Positions 20,064 through 29,870 are shown, counted from the stretch's first letter. The stretch is 64,000 bases of DNA from Paraburkholderia agricolaris (GCF_009455635.1 NZ_QPER01000001.1:124001-188000); one strand, 5' to 3'. The notes: a model not told the origin generated them from the letters alone. Translations and numbers: made by a program.

Positions 20064-21266
20064 TCAGGCAATTTGCAACAGCAAACCCTTCAGATATTCG
20101 CCTTCAGGGAAGGCGGTGAGCAACGGGTGGTCGACTCCCGCGCCGAGGCGCTTGAGAATCCGCGCATCGACGCGTGCATCGGCCGCCGCGCCGGAGACGA
20201 TTTTCTGGAACAGTTCCGAGTCGATCGCGCCGGAGCAGGAGTAGGTGAACAGCAGGCCGCCCGGGCGCAGCAGCTTCAGGCCGGTCAGGTTGATGTCCTT
20301 GTAGGCGCGCGCGGCGCGGTCCACGTGTTCACGCGAAGGCGCGAATTTCGGCGGATCCAGCACGACCAGGTCGAAGCGCTCGCCTTCGTCGTGGAGGCGG
20401 CGCAGGGTTTTGAACGCGTCGGCGTCGAGCCAGGTGGCGCGCCCGGCGTCGAAACCGTTGGCGGCCATGTTCTGTTGCGCGATCGCCAGTGCGTCGCCCG
20501 ACGAATCGATCGATACCACGCGCTTCGCCCCGCCTTTCAATGCCGCCAGTGAGAAGCCACCGGTGTAGCAGAAGCAGTTCAACACGTCGCGATCTTTCGC
20601 CAGTTCCTGCACCAGCAAGCGGTTGTCGCGCTGGTCGACGTAGAAGCCGGTTTTGTGGCCGTTGCGCACGTCGACGTGGTAGCGCACGCCGTTTTCGCTC
20701 GCAATCAGCGCTTCCGACGGTGCTTCGCCCGCCAGCACGCCGGTAATCTGCTCGAGCCCTTCCTTCTGGCGGATCGATACGTCCGAACGCTCGTAGACAT
20801 TCGGGCAACCGGTCGCGTCGACCAGCGCGGCGACGATCGCTTCCTTCCATGCTTCGACGCCTGTCGCCATGAACTGGCATACCAACTGGCTGCGCTGGCC
20901 TTCGTCCTCAGCGATGTAATGGTCGACGATCAACCCCGGCAGGCCGTCTGCTTCGCCGAAAATCAGCCGGACCGCGCCGGTGTTATGCACCATCGTTTGA
21001 CGATGCGCGAGCGCGCGCTGCACACGGCGCTTGAAGAACGCGTGATCGATCGGCTCCATCTCGTCGAAGCTCCACACGCGCGCGCGAATCTGCGAATGCG
21101 GGCTGTAGGCCGCGCGCGCGAGGAACCGGCCGTCGTGCGCGCGTACCAGCACGGTCGCGCCAGGAGCGGGATTGCCGTCGACGCGATCGATCACGTTGGC
21201 ATAAACCCACGGATGGCGGCGCAGCAGCGATTTTTCTTTCGACGGTTTGAGCGTAACGGTATTCAT
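20064..21266 (-). CDS. rlmI: 23S rRNA (cytosine1962-C5)-methyltransferase RlmI-like
   Basis: 400 residues from ATG 21266. The N-terminal PUA-type domain reads VTLKPSKEKSLLRRHPWVYANVI; the central region has GHKTGFYVDQRDNR; the Rossmann methyltransferase domain has VLNCFCYTGGFSLAALKGGA (motif I), VVSIDSS (motif II) and LVVLDPPKFAPSR (motif IV), then YSCSG with the catalytic-type Cys. This is the RlmI/YccW family that methylates C1962 of 23S rRNA. It follows xerC on the minus strand with a gap of about 110 bases. Confidence 0.88.
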   Translation of the reverse strand: MNTVTLKPSKEKSLLRRHPWVYANVIDRVDGNPAPGATVLVRAHDGRFLARAAYSPHSQIRARVWSFDEMEPIDHAFFKRRVQRALAHRQTMVHNTGAVRLIFGEADGLPGLIVDHYIAEDEGQRSQLVCQFMATGVEAWKEAIVAALVDATGCPNVYERSDVSIRQKEGLEQITGVLAGEAPSEALIASENGVRYHVDVRNGHKTGFYVDQRDNRLLVQELAKDRDVLNCFCYTGGFSLAALKGGAKRVVSIDSSGDALAIAQQNMAANGFDAGRATWLDADAFKTLRRLHDEGERFDLVVLDPPKFAPSREHVDRAARAYKDINLTGLKLLRPGGLLFTYSCSGAIDSELFQKIVSGAAADARVDARILKRLGAGVDHPLLTAFPEGEYLKGLLLQIA

Positions 21267-21375
21267 CAGGGTGTCAGCAGGAGCAGTAGGCCGCGTGGAC
21301 AAAGACGCACACGGCAGGTGAAGCAAAGAGGGAGACCGCAAGCCGCAAGTAGCAAACAACAGGCAAAGAGCGGAA

Positions 21376-22299
21376 TCAGTCGCGTTTTTTGGCGCGCGGA
21401 TGCGCCTGATCGTAGACGTGCGCGAGATGCTGGAAATCGAGCGCGGTGTAGACCTGCGTGGCGGTGATGCTGGCGTGCCCGAGCAGTTCCTGCACGGCCC
21501 GCAGATCGCCGCTCGACTGCAGCACGTGCGTGGCGAACGAATGCCGCAACACGTGCGGATGCACGTTGGCCGGAATGCCGGCGACCAGCGCCGCGCGCTT
21601 CACACGATCACGCACGACATTGGGCGACAGCCGATTGCCGCGCGCCGATAGAAACAGCGGATGCGGATCGTGTTTGATCATCTGGTCACGCACCGCGAGC
21701 CACGCGTTCAAGGCTCCGAGCGCTTTGCTGCCGACCGGCACGATGCGGCGCCGGTTGCCTTTGCCGAGCACTTCGACTTCGGCGGAGTCGAGCTTGAGCC
21801 AGCCCGCGGAGCGGTAGCCGTCGGCATCGGCAAAACGGGCGTCGAGGCCGACCAGTTCGGACAGCCGCAGGCCTGACGAGTAGAACAGTTCGAGCATTGC
21901 GTGGTCGCGCAAACCTTCGGGCGTCGCGGCGGGCGGGCTTTCCATCAGGCGCGTGGCGTCGTCGACGGAAAGCGCCTTGGGCAGCGACTTGGCCTGCTTC
22001 GGCGCGCGCACGGTGGCGACCGGGTTGGCCGGCAGATCGACGCGGCCCGCGAACCAGCGGTAAAACGCGCGCCAGCACGACAGCCGATGGCTGATCGAAC
22101 GGGCGGTCAGTCCGCCGGCATGAGCCCGCGAAACCGCGCCGCGAATATCGACGGCGGTGAGGCTTTCGAGCGGCCGGCCTTTGGCCAGCAGCTTGAGCTC
22201 CTCGAGTTCGTGGGTGTAGCCGCGCAACGTATGCGCCGACAGCCGCCGCTCATGTTCGAGATTCGACAGATAGGCGGCGATCGGGTCGGCGTCGGTCAC
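21376..22299 (-). CDS. xerC: Tyrosine recombinase XerC
   Basis: A 307-residue tyrosine recombinase. Catalytic residues can be placed: Arg145 (SSGLRLSEL), Lys180 (VLGKGNRR), His249 and Arg252 (HVLRHSFATHVL), His275 (LLGHASI) and nucleophile Tyr284 (QVYTALD). The N-terminal SAM-like core-binding domain starts with ERRLSAHTLRGY. XerC with XerD resolves chromosome dimers at dif. It directly follows the DUF484 gene, the order also known from enterics (dapF-DUF484-xerC). Confidence 0.94.
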   Translation of the reverse strand: MTDADPIAAYLSNLEHERRLSAHTLRGYTHELEELKLLAKGRPLESLTAVDIRGAVSRAHAGGLTARSISHRLSCWRAFYRWFAGRVDLPANPVATVRAPKQAKSLPKALSVDDATRLMESPPAATPEGLRDHAMLELFYSSGLRLSELVGLDARFADADGYRSAGWLKLDSAEVEVLGKGNRRRIVPVGSKALGALNAWLAVRDQMIKHDPHPLFLSARGNRLSPNVVRDRVKRAALVAGIPANVHPHVLRHSFATHVLQSSGDLRAVQELLGHASITATQVYTALDFQHLAHVYDQAHPRAKKRD

Positions 22300-22323
22300 G
22301 ATGGCCTTTGCGGGATTGGCGGC

Positions 22324-23049
22324 TCAGCGCGGCAGCAGGCGGCTCAGCGCCGCGCTCGCCAACGCACCGATCTGCGTCAGGAAATCGGTGGCCATGCCGT
22401 CGTGAAAGCGGCGTGCGTCGGCCGAACCCATGACCAGCAGGCCGAAGGTGGGCGCTTCTTCCTTGCCTTCGGGGTCGCGCAGCGCGAGCAGCGCAATCGA
22501 CTCGGTAGCGTGCGCGGACTCGCCTGTACCTGTACCGTCTGCGGATGCGTCGTCGTTCACCGCCGAGACCGCCGGCGTCAGCCACTGCGCTGCTTCGAAG
22601 CCGGTGTTCGCGCCACAGTACGGCGTGGTGAGACTGTTCGCGAAGATGCGCACTTCTTCACCGACATGGCGTGCGAAATCGGCCTGTGCATACGGCTCGG
22701 AGACGTCCCATACGCGCAGCGCCGCTTGCGGCACATCGAAAATATCGCGCAAGCCAGTGGAAATCGTGCGCGGCAGCGCGTACGGATCACGCTCGGCCAT
22801 CACACGGATGGTCCAGCGATTGAATTTCGAGGCAATGCTGTCGTTTTCGTGACCGTAGCGCAGCAACTCGGCCAAACGCCGTTCGAGATGCTTGTTCTTG
22901 TCGCGCAGCATTTCCATCTGCCGTTCCTGCAGCGACACCGCGGCTTTGCCGTGTGGGTTCGCAAGCCGGATCGTCGCGAGCATTTCCGCGTGTTCGGCGA
23001 AGAATTCGGGGTTGGCGAGCAGATATTCGGCGACTTCGCGATCGTTCAT
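22324..23049 (-). CDS. DUF484 family protein
   Basis: 241 residues from ATG 23049. The N-terminus MNDREVAEYLLANPEFFAEH and the following SLQERQMEMLRDKNKHLERRL coiled coil are standard for DUF484. The C-terminal half is GAF-like with an insert rich in Ala/Gly/Thr around residue 170. Biochemical function is unknown; its constant place between dapF and xerC suggests a conserved operon. The xerC start is 24 bases downstream. Confidence 0.88.
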   Translation of the reverse strand: MNDREVAEYLLANPEFFAEHAEMLATIRLANPHGKAAVSLQERQMEMLRDKNKHLERRLAELLRYGHENDSIASKFNRWTIRVMAERDPYALPRTISTGLRDIFDVPQAALRVWDVSEPYAQADFARHVGEEVRIFANSLTTPYCGANTGFEAAQWLTPAVSAVNDDASADGTGTGESAHATESIALLALRDPEGKEEAPTFGLLVMGSADARRFHDGMATDFLTQIGALASAALSRLLPR

Positions 23050-23248
23050 GGTTTCGGCTAAAGGACTACGGGACGACGCCTTCGGGCGGCGCATCGGTCA
23101 TGAGTTCAGTCGGCCGGTGAAAGAGCCGCTCGGTCCGGCTCTTCATCGGCCTGTTCAGCGGCCCGTTCCAGGCCGCGTGTCGGGTATTGCCTTGGCCGAT
23201 CGCTCGGCCGTTCAATCAGGTAATGCGTCGGTACTTTGCCGGCGCGGC

Positions 23249-24112
23249 TCAATCGGCCAGTTCGATCTCGCCTTCGAAAACGGTTGCCGCAGGGCCGGCC
23301 ATGAACAGCGGCGCGCCTTCTTGCGTGCTATCCCAGCTGATGGTCAGCTTGCCGCCGTGCGTGTGCACCAGCACAGGCGCGTCCAGCAGCCCGCGGCGAA
23401 TGCCGGCAGCGACGGCAGCGCACGCGCCCGTGCCGCACGCCAGCGTTTCGCCGGCGCCGCGCTCGTAGACGCGCAGCTTGATCTCGCTGCGGCCGACGAT
23501 CTGCATGAAGCCCGCGTTCACCCGCTGCGGAAAGCGTGCATGCCGCTCGATCACCGGGCCTTCGACGAGCACCGGAAAATCTTCGACGTCGTCGACCACT
23601 TGCACCGCGTGCGGATTGCCCATGGACACCACCGAAATCCAGCGCGTCACGCCGTTCACGTCGAGTGGCCAGAGCGTATCGGCGCCCTCGCTGCGGCCTT
23701 CGATGCCCTTGGTGGCGAACGGTACGCGCGCCGGTTCGAACACGGGCGCGCCCATATCGACCAGCACTTCGCCGTTTTCCTGCATGGTCAGCAGGAGTGT
23801 GCTGTTCTGCACTTGCACACGCACGCTGCGCTTGTCGGTCAGGCCGTTGTCACGTACGAACTTGACGAAGCAGCGCGCGCCGTTGCCGCAGTGCTCGACC
23901 TCGCCGCCGTCGCAATTGAAGATGCGATATCTGAAATCGAAGCCTTCCGCGGTGGGCTTTTCGACCAGCAGCAACTGGTCGGCGCCGACGCCGAAATGCC
24001 GGTCCGCGAGCGCGCGCACCTGCGCCGGCGTCAGGTTGACCGGTTGGGTGTAGCCGTCGAGCACGACGAAGTCGTTACCCGCGCCGTGCATCTTGGTGAA
24101 TTTCAGTTTCAT
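23249..24112 (-). CDS. dapF: Diaminopimelate epimerase
   Basis: 287 residues from ATG 24112 ([19 protein letters not shown]). The two catalytic cysteines are visible: Cys75 in [11 protein letters not shown] and Cys226 in LACGTGACA. DapF interconverts LL- and meso-diaminopimelate for lysine and peptidoglycan synthesis. It lies between the acyltransferase gene (gap about 100 bases) and DUF484 (gap about 200 bases), all on the minus strand. Confidence 0.96.
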   Translation of the reverse strand: MKLKFTKMHGAGNDFVVLDGYTQPVNLTPAQVRALADRHFGVGADQLLLVEKPTAEGFDFRYRIFNCDGGEVEHCGNGARCFVKFVRDNGLTDKRSVRVQVQNSTLLLTMQENGEVLVDMGAPVFEPARVPFATKGIEGRSEGADTLWPLDVNGVTRWISVVSMGNPHAVQVVDDVEDFPVLVEGPVIERHARFPQRVNAGFMQIVGRSEIKLRVYERGAGETLACGTGACAAVAAGIRRGLLDAPVLVHTHGGKLTISWDSTQEGAPLFMAGPAATVFEGEIELAD

Positions 24113-24215
24113 CACGCTATTGTAAGTGACGCGCCTGCAGGTGGGCCGCACAGCGCTTTATTTGCCACCTTATTTGTCATTTTATTTCCGTGTTCTGACG
24201 CTTTTTGAGAGCCGC

Positions 24216-25100
24216 TCAGTACACGCTCGGCTCGCCCGGCGGACGGGTCTTGAAGCGCTTGTGCACCCAGTAGTACTGCTCGGGCATCAGCGGGATCTGC
24301 TCTTCGAGGAAGGCATTCATGCGGCGCGCGTCGGCGTCGTCGTCGCCGGTGGGGTAGTTTTCCCACGGCTTGAACACCCTCAGCCGATAACCCTTGTAGT
24401 TCGGCAGTACCTCGCCGATGAACGGCACCACCTGCGCATGCCCGACCTTCGCCAGACGGCCGACCGCGGTCAGCGTGCAGGCGGGCACGCCGAAAAACGG
24501 CACGAACGTGGAATTACGCGCGCCGTAGTCCATATCCGCGCCGAGCATCACCGGTTTGCGGTCGCGCAGCCAGCGCAGCACGATGCGCGCGCTGTCGGCA
24601 CGGCTCGCCATATCGGCGCCGAAGCGTGCCCGCGCTGCTTTGGCAACTTCTTCGAGCTCGGGGTTCGACATTGGCTGATACAGCGAGCCGCATTGGCGCT
24701 TGAGCGAGTAGTTCAGAAAGATCGAACCCGCTTCGATCCCGACGAAGTGAAAGCCGAGGAACAGCGTGGGCGGCAGATCCGGGTCGGTGAGGTCGATTTC
24801 GCTGTCGAGCTGGATCAGCTTTTCGAGCTTTTCCGCCGAGCCGAACCATTGCACGCTGCGCTCGACGTAACTGCGGATCGCATGCCGGAAATGCTTCTGG
24901 GCGACCTCTTCGCGGCGCGCGCGATCCCATTCGGGGAAGCACAGTTCCAGATTGATATGGACAATGCGCTTGCGCCGGCTCGGGACCTGGTAAAGCAGCC
25001 AGCCGAGTCCGTCGCCCAGGCGGGCGACGAAACCATACGGCAACAATGCAAATAATTTCAGCAGCCCGATTGCGAGCTTCGCGCCATAGCGGCTCAGCAT
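24216..25100 (-). CDS. lpxL: Lipid A biosynthesis acyltransferase (LpxL/HtrB family)
   Basis: 294 residues from ATG 25100. One N-terminal hydrophobic segment (LAIGLLKLFALLPYGFVARLG) anchors it in the inner membrane. The acyltransferase motif HFVGIE (His-x4-Glu) lies at about residues 118-123. Later RLAKVGHAQVVPFIGE and QYYWVHKRFKTRPPGE are LpxL/LpxM hallmarks. It adds a secondary acyl chain to Kdo2-lipid IVA; which chain and position cannot be told. Divergent from metK across a 277-base region. Confidence 0.88.
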   Translation of the reverse strand: MLSRYGAKLAIGLLKLFALLPYGFVARLGDGLGWLLYQVPSRRKRIVHINLELCFPEWDRARREEVAQKHFRHAIRSYVERSVQWFGSAEKLEKLIQLDSEIDLTDPDLPPTLFLGFHFVGIEAGSIFLNYSLKRQCGSLYQPMSNPELEEVAKAARARFGADMASRADSARIVLRWLRDRKPVMLGADMDYGARNSTFVPFFGVPACTLTAVGRLAKVGHAQVVPFIGEVLPNYKGYRLRVFKPWENYPTGDDDADARRMNAFLEEQIPLMPEQYYWVHKRFKTRPPGEPSVY

Positions 25101-25184
25101 GCGGCACCCCGCAACGGGGCGCCTTGCAGGGCAGTCTTCAGGAAAGCGGAAAGATGGACGTAATACCGCACGCGTGGACACTCT

Positions 25185-25211
25185 GTGACAATCAAAGGAA
25201 GTCGCTATAAT
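25185..25211 (+). promoter_or_regulatory. metK: Strong sigma-70 promoter of metK
   Basis: GTGACA at 25185-25190 (5 of 6 to TTGACA) and a perfect TATAAT at 25206-25211 with a 15-base spacer. Transcription would start near 25218, giving an untranslated leader of about 160 bases before the metK start. Confidence 0.7.
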
Positions 25212-25213
25212 AA

Positions 25214-25377
25214 GGGCTTCGCCGAGTTAATAGACAACTTGCGGGGCGAAGCTGGCGGGTGCGATCCATGGGATATGCGTCTGCCGGTAAGGTAATCCGC
25301 TAAAGCGTCGCCGCTTCAAGGCTCCCGAAGCTGGCTACGTGAAACTCAACCGTAACCACACAACAGGAGTCTGCAAC
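25214..25377 (+). promoter_or_regulatory. Structured metK 5' leader (candidate cis-regulatory RNA)
   Basis: GCTTCGCC (25216-25223) pairs perfectly with GGCGAAGC (25245-25252). A second small hairpin pairs GCTTC (25313-25317) with GAAGC (25327-25331). The 10-mer CGAAGCTGGC occurs twice (25247-25256, 25326-25335), so the first arm could pair with either copy. It does not resemble the SAM or SAH riboswitch classes I know. Function is inferred only from position and pairing. Confidence 0.4.
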
Positions 25378-26565
25378 GTGGCAAACGACTATCTCTTCAC
25401 CTCCGAATCCGTTTCCGAAGGCCATCCCGACAAAGTCGCGGATCAGATTTCGGACGCCATTCTCGACGCTATCCTGACGCAGGACAAATATTCGCGTGTT
25501 GCAGCCGAAACGCTGTGCAACACGGGTCTCGTCGTGCTGGCCGGCGAAATCACCACGACGGCGAACGTCGACTACATCCAGGTCGCGCGCAACACGATCA
25601 AGCGCATCGGCTACGACAACACCGACTACGGTATCGACTACCGCGGCTGTGCCGTGCTGGTGGCGTACGACAAGCAATCGCCGGACATCGCCCAGGGCGT
25701 GGACCGCGCGCACGACAACAACCTCGATCAAGGCGCTGGCGACCAGGGCCTGATGTTCGGTTACGCGTGCGAAGAAACGCCGGAACTGATGCCGCTGCCG
25801 ATCCATCTGTCGCATCGTCTGGTGGAGCGTCAGGCGAATCTGCGCCGCGACGGCCGTCTGCCCTGGCTGCGTCCGGATGCGAAGTCGCAGGTCACCGTGC
25901 GCTATGTCGACGGCAAGCCGCATGCGATCGACACCGTGGTGCTGTCCACGCAGCATTCGCCGGATATCGATCTGGCCACGCTGCGCGAAGCCGTGATCGA
26001 AGAAGTCATCAAGCCGACGCTGCCGGCTGATCTGATCAAGGGCGACATCAAGTTCCTGGTGAACCCGACTGGCCGGTTCGTGATCGGCGGCCCGCAAGGC
26101 GATTGCGGTCTGACGGGCCGCAAGATCATCGTCGATACGTACGGCGGTGCTGCGCCGCACGGCGGCGGCGCGTTCTCGGGCAAGGATCCGTCGAAGGTCG
26201 ACCGTTCGGCGGCGTATGCAGGCCGTTATGTCGCGAAGAACATCGTGGCGGCCGGTTTGGCGTCGCGCTGCCTGATCCAGGTGTCGTACGCAATCGGCGT
26301 GGCTCAGCCGACGTCGGTGATGGTCAATACCTTCGGCACGGGCCGCGTGTCGGATGCAACGATCACGAAGCTTGTGCAGGAGCATTTCGACCTGCGTCCG
26401 AAGGGCATCATCCAGATGCTCGACCTGCTGCGCCCGATCTACGAGAAGAGCGCGGCTTATGGTCACTTCGGCCGCGAAGAGCCGGAATTCACGTGGGAAG
26501 CCACGGACAAGGCTTTGGCGCTGGCTGAAGCAGCCGGTACCGAACCGGTCGCCGCGCTCGCCTGA
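25378..26565 (+). CDS. metK: S-adenosylmethionine synthetase
   Basis: 395 residues from GTG 25378, supported by AGGAG eight bases upstream and by the conserved N-terminus [22 protein letters not shown] (GHPDK at residues 15-19). The hexapeptide-like [12 protein letters not shown] and the glycine loop [18 protein letters not shown] are diagnostic. MetK makes SAM from methionine and ATP in the cytoplasm. It is monocistronic between a strong promoter and a strong terminator. Confidence 0.98.
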   Translation: MANDYLFTSESVSEGHPDKVADQISDAILDAILTQDKYSRVAAETLCNTGLVVLAGEITTTANVDYIQVARNTIKRIGYDNTDYGIDYRGCAVLVAYDKQSPDIAQGVDRAHDNNLDQGAGDQGLMFGYACEETPELMPLPIHLSHRLVERQANLRRDGRLPWLRPDAKSQVTVRYVDGKPHAIDTVVLSTQHSPDIDLATLREAVIEEVIKPTLPADLIKGDIKFLVNPTGRFVIGGPQGDCGLTGRKIIVDTYGGAAPHGGGAFSGKDPSKVDRSAAYAGRYVAKNIVAAGLASRCLIQVSYAIGVAQPTSVMVNTFGTGRVSDATITKLVQEHFDLRPKGIIQMLDLLRPIYEKSAAYGHFGREEPEFTWEATDKALALAEAAGTEPVAALA

Positions 26566-26591
26566 TAAGCACAAGAGCGATCCGCTTCAGT

Positions 26592-26631
26592 AAAAAACCC
26601 CGCCGGCGCAAGCCGTGCGGGGTTTTTTTTA
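26592..26631 (+). terminator. Intrinsic terminator of metK
   Basis: AAAAAACCCCGC pairs with GCGGGGTTTTTT across a short GC-rich loop and is followed by a run of eight T. It lies about 30 bases past the metK stop. Confidence 0.92.
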
Positions 26632-26673
26632 TTGCATCTTCAGCGGCTCATTCGGCCTTGATTCGGCCTTGAT

Positions 26674-27042
26674 TCACCGGCTCGCAAACGCGAACGCAAA
26701 CCAGCCGGAACTGCCGCTCGTCGACATGCGGCGCGGTCGGCGGCTCGTGTTTTGCGGCGCTGCGACCGGTGCGCGGCGCGGCGCGGCGAGGCGCAGCGGC
26801 GTCGGTTTGCGCAGCAGCGTGCGCAGCGAGAAGCGCCGCGAACCGCCTTGCAGGCGCAACGCCGAGAAGAACGTATGGAACCACGTGCGAATGCCGTCGA
26901 CTGCTTTGGCTTCACGCCATTGTTCGCCTAAAGCGCGAGTCCGGGTGGCATGGTGACGCAGCGCGCGCACCACATGGCGGCGTGCGGGACGCGCCGCTTT
27001 CAACGCGGCGCGGGTAAGACGGGTGCTCAGAAGAGTATGCAT
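26674..27042 (-). CDS. Small basic hypothetical protein
   Basis: A 122-residue open frame from ATG 27042, very rich in Arg and Ala (MHTLLSTRLTRAALKAARPA and on), with an aromatic centre IRTWFHTFFSALRL. I do not recognise a family. The frame could extend further upstream, but GAAG before ATG 27042 fits best. High Arg content in GC-rich DNA is also expected for spurious frames, so this is only moderately supported. Confidence 0.4.
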   Translation of the reverse strand: MHTLLSTRLTRAALKAARPARRHVVRALRHHATRTRALGEQWREAKAVDGIRTWFHTFFSALRLQGGSRRFSLRTLLRKPTPLRLAAPRRAPVAAPQNTSRRPRRMSTSGSSGWFAFAFASR

Positions 27043-27515
27043 GGCTTCACAAGTAGGCAACGTGTCGCGCGAAAGAGCGTACGCCAGAAAGAGCACCAAA
27101 TGTGCCAATGGCGGTGTCGCGATGAACGGCGCGAAAGCCTGGAATTCGGGGGAAAAGGGCACGGATGACGGCGGAGCCGGTCAGAACGGCGCTTGCGCGC
27201 CGCGAAAGTGCGGGAGTAGCGATCAACATACGTGCAGGCTACACGTGATTCGTGACGTCAGAAAGTCGGTTTTTACCCTGCGAATGCGGGTTTTTACGGG
27301 TAAGAGCAATGTGCGCGCTGACAGGGTCGCGCCCCGTTGCGGTCGGTTTTCGTGCATGCCTGCCCTGACAGGGTGCCGTGCAAACCGCCAGTGCGCGTGA
27401 AAGTAGTGCGTAAGGCATGCCCGAAACTCTGGCTTTTCGAAAGGCGAAACAGCGCGCAGTCCGATCGCGCCCGTTTTACAATCGAGCATCAGCCAGTCGA
27501 AAGTAACGGAACACC
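27043..27515. other. 473-bp intergenic region upstream of the PhyH-type gene
   Basis: No convincing gene. GGGTTTTTAC-type words recur around 27270-27300 and two CTGACAGGG boxes occur at about 27318 and 27364, the second within the palindrome CCCTGACAGGG. Promoter signals for the dioxygenase gene are not clear. Confidence 0.4.
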
Positions 27516-28277
27516 ATGTCACTTCATTCGAAGAAAGAGCAGATTCAAACGTTGCGGGAGCAAGGATTTGTCGTTGTGCCTGGATTGGTGTCGCCGGAGC
27601 GCTGTGGCGAACTGAAGCAGATTGCGGAGCGACAATTGCAGGAAGCGGCGGTGCCGATCGAATTCGAGGCGGATCTTCGCTATCCGGGCGCACCGGAATC
27701 AAAACATGCGCCGGGCGGCCATACGGTTCGCCGGCTGCTGGATGCGTACGGGCGCCATCCGCAATTTGCGCAATGGGCAACCGCGCCGGAAATTCGCGGC
27801 TGGATGGAGTTGTACTTCGGTGAGGAGCCGCGCTTATCGCGGGCGCATCACAATTGCATGATGACCAAGCATCCGGCCTATGGCAGCTTGACCGGCTGGC
27901 ATCGTGACGTGCGGTACTGGTCGTTCGAGCGTGACGATCTAGTGTCGGTGTGGCTCGCGGTCGGGTCGGAGACGGTCGATAACGGCGCATTGTGGCTGGT
28001 GCCGAAGTCGCATAGCGTCGCGTTCACGTCCGAGCGCTTCGACGAAGCCAAGTTTTTCCGCTCCGATCTGGAGGAGAATCAGGCGTTGATTCGCACCGCG
28101 GTTTCGCCCGAACTCAAGGCCGGAGACGTGGTGTTCTTCCATTGCAACACGCTGCACTCGGCTGGCAAGAACATCAGCGATCAGGTGAAGTTCTCTTTGG
28201 TGTTTACCTATCACGGGGCGAGCAATGTGCCGCTTCCGGGGTCCCGTTCGGCGGCCAAGCCTGAAATTGCCTTTTAG
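27516..28277 (+). CDS. Phytanoyl-CoA dioxygenase (PhyH) family Fe(II)/2-oxoglutarate oxygenase
   Basis: 253 residues. The facial triad is visible: His129 and Asp131 in TGWHRDVRYWS and the distal His214 in FFHCNTLHSAGKN, with the following ordered GKNISD region typical of PhyH. The first half contains NCMMTKHPAYGSLTGWH. The family hydroxylates diverse small molecules using Fe(II), O2 and 2-oxoglutarate. No biosynthetic neighbours give a substrate hint. ATG 27516 is preceded by a weak GTAACGGAA. Confidence 0.85.
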   Translation: MSLHSKKEQIQTLREQGFVVVPGLVSPERCGELKQIAERQLQEAAVPIEFEADLRYPGAPESKHAPGGHTVRRLLDAYGRHPQFAQWATAPEIRGWMELYFGEEPRLSRAHHNCMMTKHPAYGSLTGWHRDVRYWSFERDDLVSVWLAVGSETVDNGALWLVPKSHSVAFTSERFDEAKFFRSDLEENQALIRTAVSPELKAGDVVFFHCNTLHSAGKNISDQVKFSLVFTYHGASNVPLPGSRSAAKPEIAF

Positions 28278-28338
28278 GTTTCTTGCCCTGCGCGGCGCGG
28301 AGGTTCGCTGATTCCGCACCGCGCAGGCAATTAACGCT

Positions 28339-28545
28339 TTACCGCTTGCGGCCCGAAACAGCCACGCCGGTCAGGCCGGCGATGGTAGCGATAACGCCCC
28401 CCACAATCAGCATGATCGCCTTATTGGTCGGCGACCCGGTAAACACGCGAGACACCTCGCTGCTGACCGAATTGAATGCCTGCCCGCCGAAATACAACAA
28501 CACGACACCGCCGACTATCAGCGCGATTGAAATCGCCTTCACCAT
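28339..28545 (-). CDS. DUF3185 family small membrane protein
   Basis: 68 residues with two hydrophobic helices: ISIALIVGGVVLLYFGGQAF and AIMLIVGGVIATIAGLTGVA, then a basic tail GRKR. The pattern MVKAISIALIVGGVVLL fits DUF3185. Inner-membrane location is predicted; function is unknown. It is convergent with the PhyH gene. Confidence 0.8.
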   Translation of the reverse strand: MVKAISIALIVGGVVLLYFGGQAFNSVSSEVSRVFTGSPTNKAIMLIVGGVIATIAGLTGVAVSGRKR

Positions 28546-28768
28546 GAACCCGCCCCTATCGATAAACTTTGACCGGCCAAAGTGTAGGGGAGCCGCAAGC
28601 CGTCGTCCATCTCGCATAGTGGGTGTGTGCAGGCTGCACGGCGATTGGCTACCATAGCGCTCTGGCTTCACCCATATCAGAACATAAAACCCGCACGCCT
28701 CTCGCAGTACGTGATGATTTCCTCACGCCCGTGATCGCCGGGCGACCTCAACATCAAGGACACTAGCA

Positions 28769-29812
28769 ATGGCTTACGAAGCAGCTTCAGAACGCTATTC
28801 GGACATGCAATACCGCGTCTGCGGCAAGTCGGGTCTCAAACTGCCGGCGCTGTCGCTGGGCTTGTGGCACAACTTCGGCGATACCACGCCGATCTCCACG
28901 CAGCGCGATATCCTGCGCACGGCCTTCGACCTGGGTATCACGCACTTCGATCTTGCCAACAACTATGGCCCCCCGTACGGAAGCGCCGAAACCAATTTCG
29001 GCCGGCTCTTCAAAGACGACTTCAAGCCGTATCGCGATGAACTTCTGATCTCGTCGAAAGCGGGCTGGGACATGTGGCCGGGTCCGTACGGCCAGGGCGG
29101 CGGCTCGCGCAAATATGTGCTGGCGAGTCTCGATCAAAGCCTGCAGCGCATGGGTCTCGACTACGTCGATATCTTCTATTCGCATCGTTTCGATGCCGAT
29201 ACGCCGCTCGAGGAAACCGCCGGTGCATTGGCGAGCGCGGTGCAGCAGGGCAAGGCGCTGTACATCGGTATTTCGTCATACTCGGCAACCAAGACGCTCG
29301 AAATGGCAAAGCTGCTTGCCGAGTACAAGGTGCCGCTGCTGATCCATCAGCCGGCGTACAACATGCTCAACCGCTGGATCGAACGCGAGCTGCTGGACAC
29401 GCTCGAGAAAGTCGGTGCGGGCGCTATCGCGTTCACGCCGCTCGCGCAGGGCTTGCTCACGGGCAAGTATCTGAACGGCGTGCCCGAAGACGCGCGCGTC
29501 AACAAGCCGGGCGGCGGCTCGTTGAAGCAGGAGCATCTGAGCCCGCAAAATATCGAGCACGTGCGCAAGCTCAACGACATCGCGCAGCGTCGCGGACAAA
29601 GCCTCGCGCAGATGGCGCTTGCCTGGGCGCTGCGCGATCCGCGCGTGACGTCCGTGCTGATCGGTGCAAGCCGCGCGGAGCAGGTGCGCGAGAACGTCGG
29701 TGCGTTGAAGAATCTCGCGTTCTCGAAGGACGAGTTGGCGGAGATCGATCGCTACGCGACTGAGGGCGGCATTAACCTGTGGGAAAAGCCGTCGACGGAT
29801 CAGGCGATCTGA
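28769..29812 (+). CDS. gpr: Aldo-keto reductase, L-glyceraldehyde 3-phosphate reductase type
   Basis: A 347-residue aldo-keto reductase of the YghZ/Gpr group. The tetrad is visible: Asp in HFDLANNYG, Tyr in the same block, Lys in ISSKAGWDMWPGPYG and His in FYSHRFD. LIGASRAEQVRENV is the NADP(H) phosphate-binding segment. E. coli YghZ reduces L-glyceraldehyde 3-phosphate and methylglyoxal. ATG 28769 has AAGGA about 10 bases upstream. Monocistronic with a strong terminator. Confidence 0.9.
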   Translation: MAYEAASERYSDMQYRVCGKSGLKLPALSLGLWHNFGDTTPISTQRDILRTAFDLGITHFDLANNYGPPYGSAETNFGRLFKDDFKPYRDELLISSKAGWDMWPGPYGQGGGSRKYVLASLDQSLQRMGLDYVDIFYSHRFDADTPLEETAGALASAVQQGKALYIGISSYSATKTLEMAKLLAEYKVPLLIHQPAYNMLNRWIERELLDTLEKVGAGAIAFTPLAQGLLTGKYLNGVPEDARVNKPGGGSLKQEHLSPQNIEHVRKLNDIAQRRGQSLAQMALAWALRDPRVTSVLIGASRAEQVRENVGALKNLAFSKDELAEIDRYATEGGINLWEKPSTDQAI

Positions 29813-29841
29813 TCGCACAGTGTCCGATGTCGTAGAAACAG

Positions 29842-29870
29842 AAAAGCCGCCTATCAGGCGGCTTTTTTTT
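29842..29870 (+). terminator. Intrinsic terminator of the aldo-keto reductase gene
   Basis: AAAAGCCGCC and GGCGGCTTTT form a perfect stem around TATCA, followed by a run of T. It lies 30 bases past the stop codon. Confidence 0.92.

Noticed and set aside
25214..25377. Known SAM or SAH riboswitch
   Set aside because: I could not fit the sequence to those consensus structures; kept only as an unclassified structured leader.
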